From an uncultured Gemmataceae bacterium (GTDB lineage Bacteria; Planctomycetota; Planctomycetia; Gemmatales; Gemmataceae): 64,000 nucleotides of DNA. Location of the stretch: NCBI GenBank assembly GCA_937923405.1, contig CALDUY010000029.1:62001-126000 (forward strand). Direction: 5' to 3'. The notes below the pieces were generated by a model that worked only from the letters and a program-made list of their open reading frames with translations, ran no database searches and was not told the origin of the DNA. The translations under genes were made by a program, and so were the position numbers. Positions 62,545 through 64,000 of this stretch are shown here, piece after piece. How positions within the stretch are numbered: position 1 is the first letter of the stretch; the number at the start of each line of letters is the position of its first letter.

Positions 62545-63807
62545 TTATCCACTTCCTTCGACCTTGACCACTACCACAGTTGAGGTGGTTGCGAAGTACC
62601 GCATGGCCAGCACTAACAACAGGAGCGTACCTGCGGTTATGCTCCAGCTGAGAAGCTCGAAGAAGGCGAAGAAGCCGCTGCCCACGGCGAGAGCGTTTCG
62701 GGCGATCAGCACCGCGACGAGTCCGAGATAGCCCGCTGAGTCGGCCAGATACATCAGATAACCGATGTTGCCGCGCTCGCGGGTCATCGCCAACAGTCGT
62801 TCAAACAACGTCGTTTGTAGGACGATGTAGGGCAGGTACAGCCCCAGACCGTGCAGCACGACGAAGGGGAACGGCGACAGCGTCCCCGCGTACCAGCCAA
62901 TCAGCGCGAGCATGACCAAGGCCGGCCCCAACGCCGCCAGCAGCAGCGCGGCAAAGAAGGCCAGGCGATTGTCGCGGAGCAGCACCACCGAGCCGGTCAG
63001 TAACATCACCGAAAGCGCGACGACCAGTTCGGACTGAGCGAAGATGGCTGGCTGTTCGGTGATGCCCAGCCCCTGCCAGATCTCTCGGGCAAAGTCGTCA
63101 CGCACCCCGCGAAGAATACTGATGAGGACATACACCGCCACCAGCAGCGACAGCCCCACGGCATAGCGCGCGAAGAAGCGACTGCGCTCCGTGCCAGTCA
63201 TCGCCACTCGTTCTCCTCGGGCGGCGACATCGTCGGACGACGGCGCGGGAATCCGTGTCAGCATCCAAACGAAGCCGAGCAACGGCCCGGCGAAAAGCAA
63301 ACCAGCGACAAACGGCATCCACGCCTCGGAGACGCCAGCCTGGAGCAGGTAGGCACCGACGGAACGGGTCACGCCGCCGGCCAGTACAAAGCTGGCACAC
63401 AAGCCCGCCGTCAGCGCCTCGGTCACCTGCCGACCTTCGAGAAAGCCCAGCACCAGGCCGAACACCAGGCCCAGAGGTAAGCCGTTGAGAAACAGACAGA
63501 GGCTGTTCCACGGCGCGGGCACCACCCCGAAGAGCAACAGCGCCAACTCGGCCAGGGCGATCAGGGCCAGCAGATATGTCGTGCGTCGCGCTGGGGTCAT
63601 CTCGGCGATGACTTTGATGCCCAGGAACTTCGATAGTGTGTAGCCCAACGTCTGGGCGATCACCAGGACGGCCTTGTAGTCGATGCCCCAGAGTGGATCG
63701 TCCTCGGCGAACGAAGCAGCGGTGAACGGTTTGCGGAAGCCGTACATACAGAAGTAGCAGCCGAAGGCGGCCACGGCACTCCAAGCGGGCACGGTCAGTG
63801 TTCGCAA
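62545..63807 (-). CDS. DUF5690 family MFS-like membrane protein
   Basis: 420 residues from a TTG at 63807, five bases past the stop of the upstream gene and eight past GGAGGA; the frame stays open to 63870. It has about 12 hydrophobic helices and the opening motif AAFGCYFCMYGFRKPFTAAS, which is characteristic of DUF5690 transporters. Other recognisable pieces are QTLGYTLSKFLGIKVIAEMT, GLVFGLVLGFLEGRQVTEAL, and RDNRLAFFAALLLAALGPAL. It is related to glycerol-3-phosphate-transporter-like MFS carriers, but the substrate is unknown. The spacing suggests co-transcription with the gene at the right edge. Confidence 0.88.
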   Translation of the reverse strand: MRTLTVPAWSAVAAFGCYFCMYGFRKPFTAASFAEDDPLWGIDYKAVLVIAQTLGYTLSKFLGIKVIAEMTPARRTTYLLALIALAELALLLFGVVPAPWNSLCLFLNGLPLGLVFGLVLGFLEGRQVTEALTAGLCASFVLAGGVTRSVGAYLLQAGVSEAWMPFVAGLLFAGPLLGFVWMLTRIPAPSSDDVAARGERVAMTGTERSRFFARYAVGLSLLVAVYVLISILRGVRDDFAREIWQGLGITEQPAIFAQSELVVALSVMLLTGSVVLLRDNRLAFFAALLLAALGPALVMLALIGWYAGTLSPFPFVVLHGLGLYLPYIVLQTTLFERLLAMTRERGNIGYLMYLADSAGYLGLVAVLIARNALAVGSGFFAFFELLSWSITAGTLLLLVLAMRYFATTSTVVVVKVEGSG

Positions 63808-63811
63808 GCAG

Positions 63812-64000
63812 TCATCCTCCTCGTGGCTGGGACTCCAGCAGTTGGGCCAAAGCGCGAAGCGCTGCTGCACCCCGCTGGACCAGATGCGGCGAGTTCAGCG
63901 GAATCCACAACCCCGGCTGTCCTGTCGCGGGATCGGTGGTCAGGCGAGCGTTGGACGCCAATGCTTCCAGAAACTGTACGCCCAACAATGCCAGCGAAGA
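63812..64000 (-). CDS. C-terminal end of an unidentified protein, 5' end outside window
   Basis: The last 62 codons before a TGA at 63812-63814; the start lies beyond the right edge. The visible part reads SSLALLGVQFLEALASNARL, then TTDPATGQPGLWIPLNSPHL and RGAAALRALAQLLESQPRGG. It is Leu/Ala-rich and looks soluble; I do not recognise a family. It ends four bases before the TTG start of the DUF5690 gene, so the two are probably in one operon. Confidence 0.6.
   Translation of the reverse strand, partial: SSLALLGVQFLEALASNARLTTDPATGQPGLWIPLNSPHLVQRGAAALRALAQLLESQPRGG

Noticed and set aside
1-64000. CRISPR array, tRNA, rRNA or phage genes
   Set aside because: No regularly spaced repeats, no recognisable tRNA cloverleaf or rRNA signature, and no structural phage proteins were seen on reading; a dedicated tRNA scan would be decisive for tRNAs.

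Overview
The window looks like chromosomal DNA of a planctomycete, most likely in the Gemmatales/Isosphaerales range. This rests on gene content, because no rRNA is present. The DNA is GC-rich. It carries several very large exported or membrane proteins of unknown function, many Ser/Thr kinases and hybrid histidine kinases, two Uma2-type genes, a GYF-domain membrane protein, a multihaem cytochrome with an N-terminal signal, a DUF5690 transporter, and McsA/McsB without an obvious ctsR or clpC beside them. GTG and TTG starts with good Shine-Dalgarno sites are common. I found no rRNA, tRNA, CRISPR array, prophage or complete insertion sequence.

Layout. 1-6125 (minus): the end of a two-RCK-domain channel-like protein, mfd, and a MoxR ATPase. 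6300-8058 (plus): a membrane-anchored protein coupled to an HTTM (gamma-carboxylase-like) protein. 8065-14705 (minus): a permuted NlpC/P60-like protein, then a surface-glycan cluster made of a polytopic membrane protein, a C-methyltransferase-type enzyme, a DPM1/GtrB-like glycosyltransferase and a nucleotide-sugar epimerase. 14930-18393 (plus): an Anbu proteasome-like protease coupled to a pyroglutamyl peptidase, then a membrane PIN-TRAM protein and an exported TPR protein. 18519-23752: Uma2, PolX, a histidine kinase, a small ribbon-helix-helix-like protein and a TPR protein. 23819-28644: an M16 peptidase, an aminotransferase and a radical-SAM-like protein without cysteines. 28651-30737 (minus): mcsA-mcsA-mcsB. 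30835-34409 (minus): an S9 peptidase translationally coupled to a pentahaem cytochrome.

34498-44855 (minus) is the most unusual stretch. Two overlapping genes encode 1129- and 2323-residue exported/membrane proteins that appear to contain three copies of one roughly 1100-residue architecture, an extracytoplasmic beta-rich region followed by a membrane bundle. I recognise no family for them. 45105-50768 holds queA with a GH2-like fragment, metF, greA, an FHA protein and an exported deacetylase-like protein. 50826-61474 (minus) is signalling: a Ser/Thr kinase-TPR protein overlapping a PAS/GAF hybrid histidine kinase, a methyltransferase (with a GYF/DUF4234 gene on the plus strand), and a Ser/Thr kinase-receiver-HD-GYP fusion. 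The right edge has a frameshifted Uma2 gene, a DUF5690 transporter and the end of an unidentified gene.

At the non-coding level I see a 163-bp MITE-like element with 25-bp imperfect terminal inverted repeats (58338-58500), a related partial copy at 18411-18522, a second family of 26-27 bp palindromes in three intergenic regions, a strong intrinsic terminator at 58731-58768 that leaves a roughly 375-nt untranslated and structured stretch after the HD-GYP gene, and several other hairpins. All assignments come from reading sequence motifs; no database search was run.
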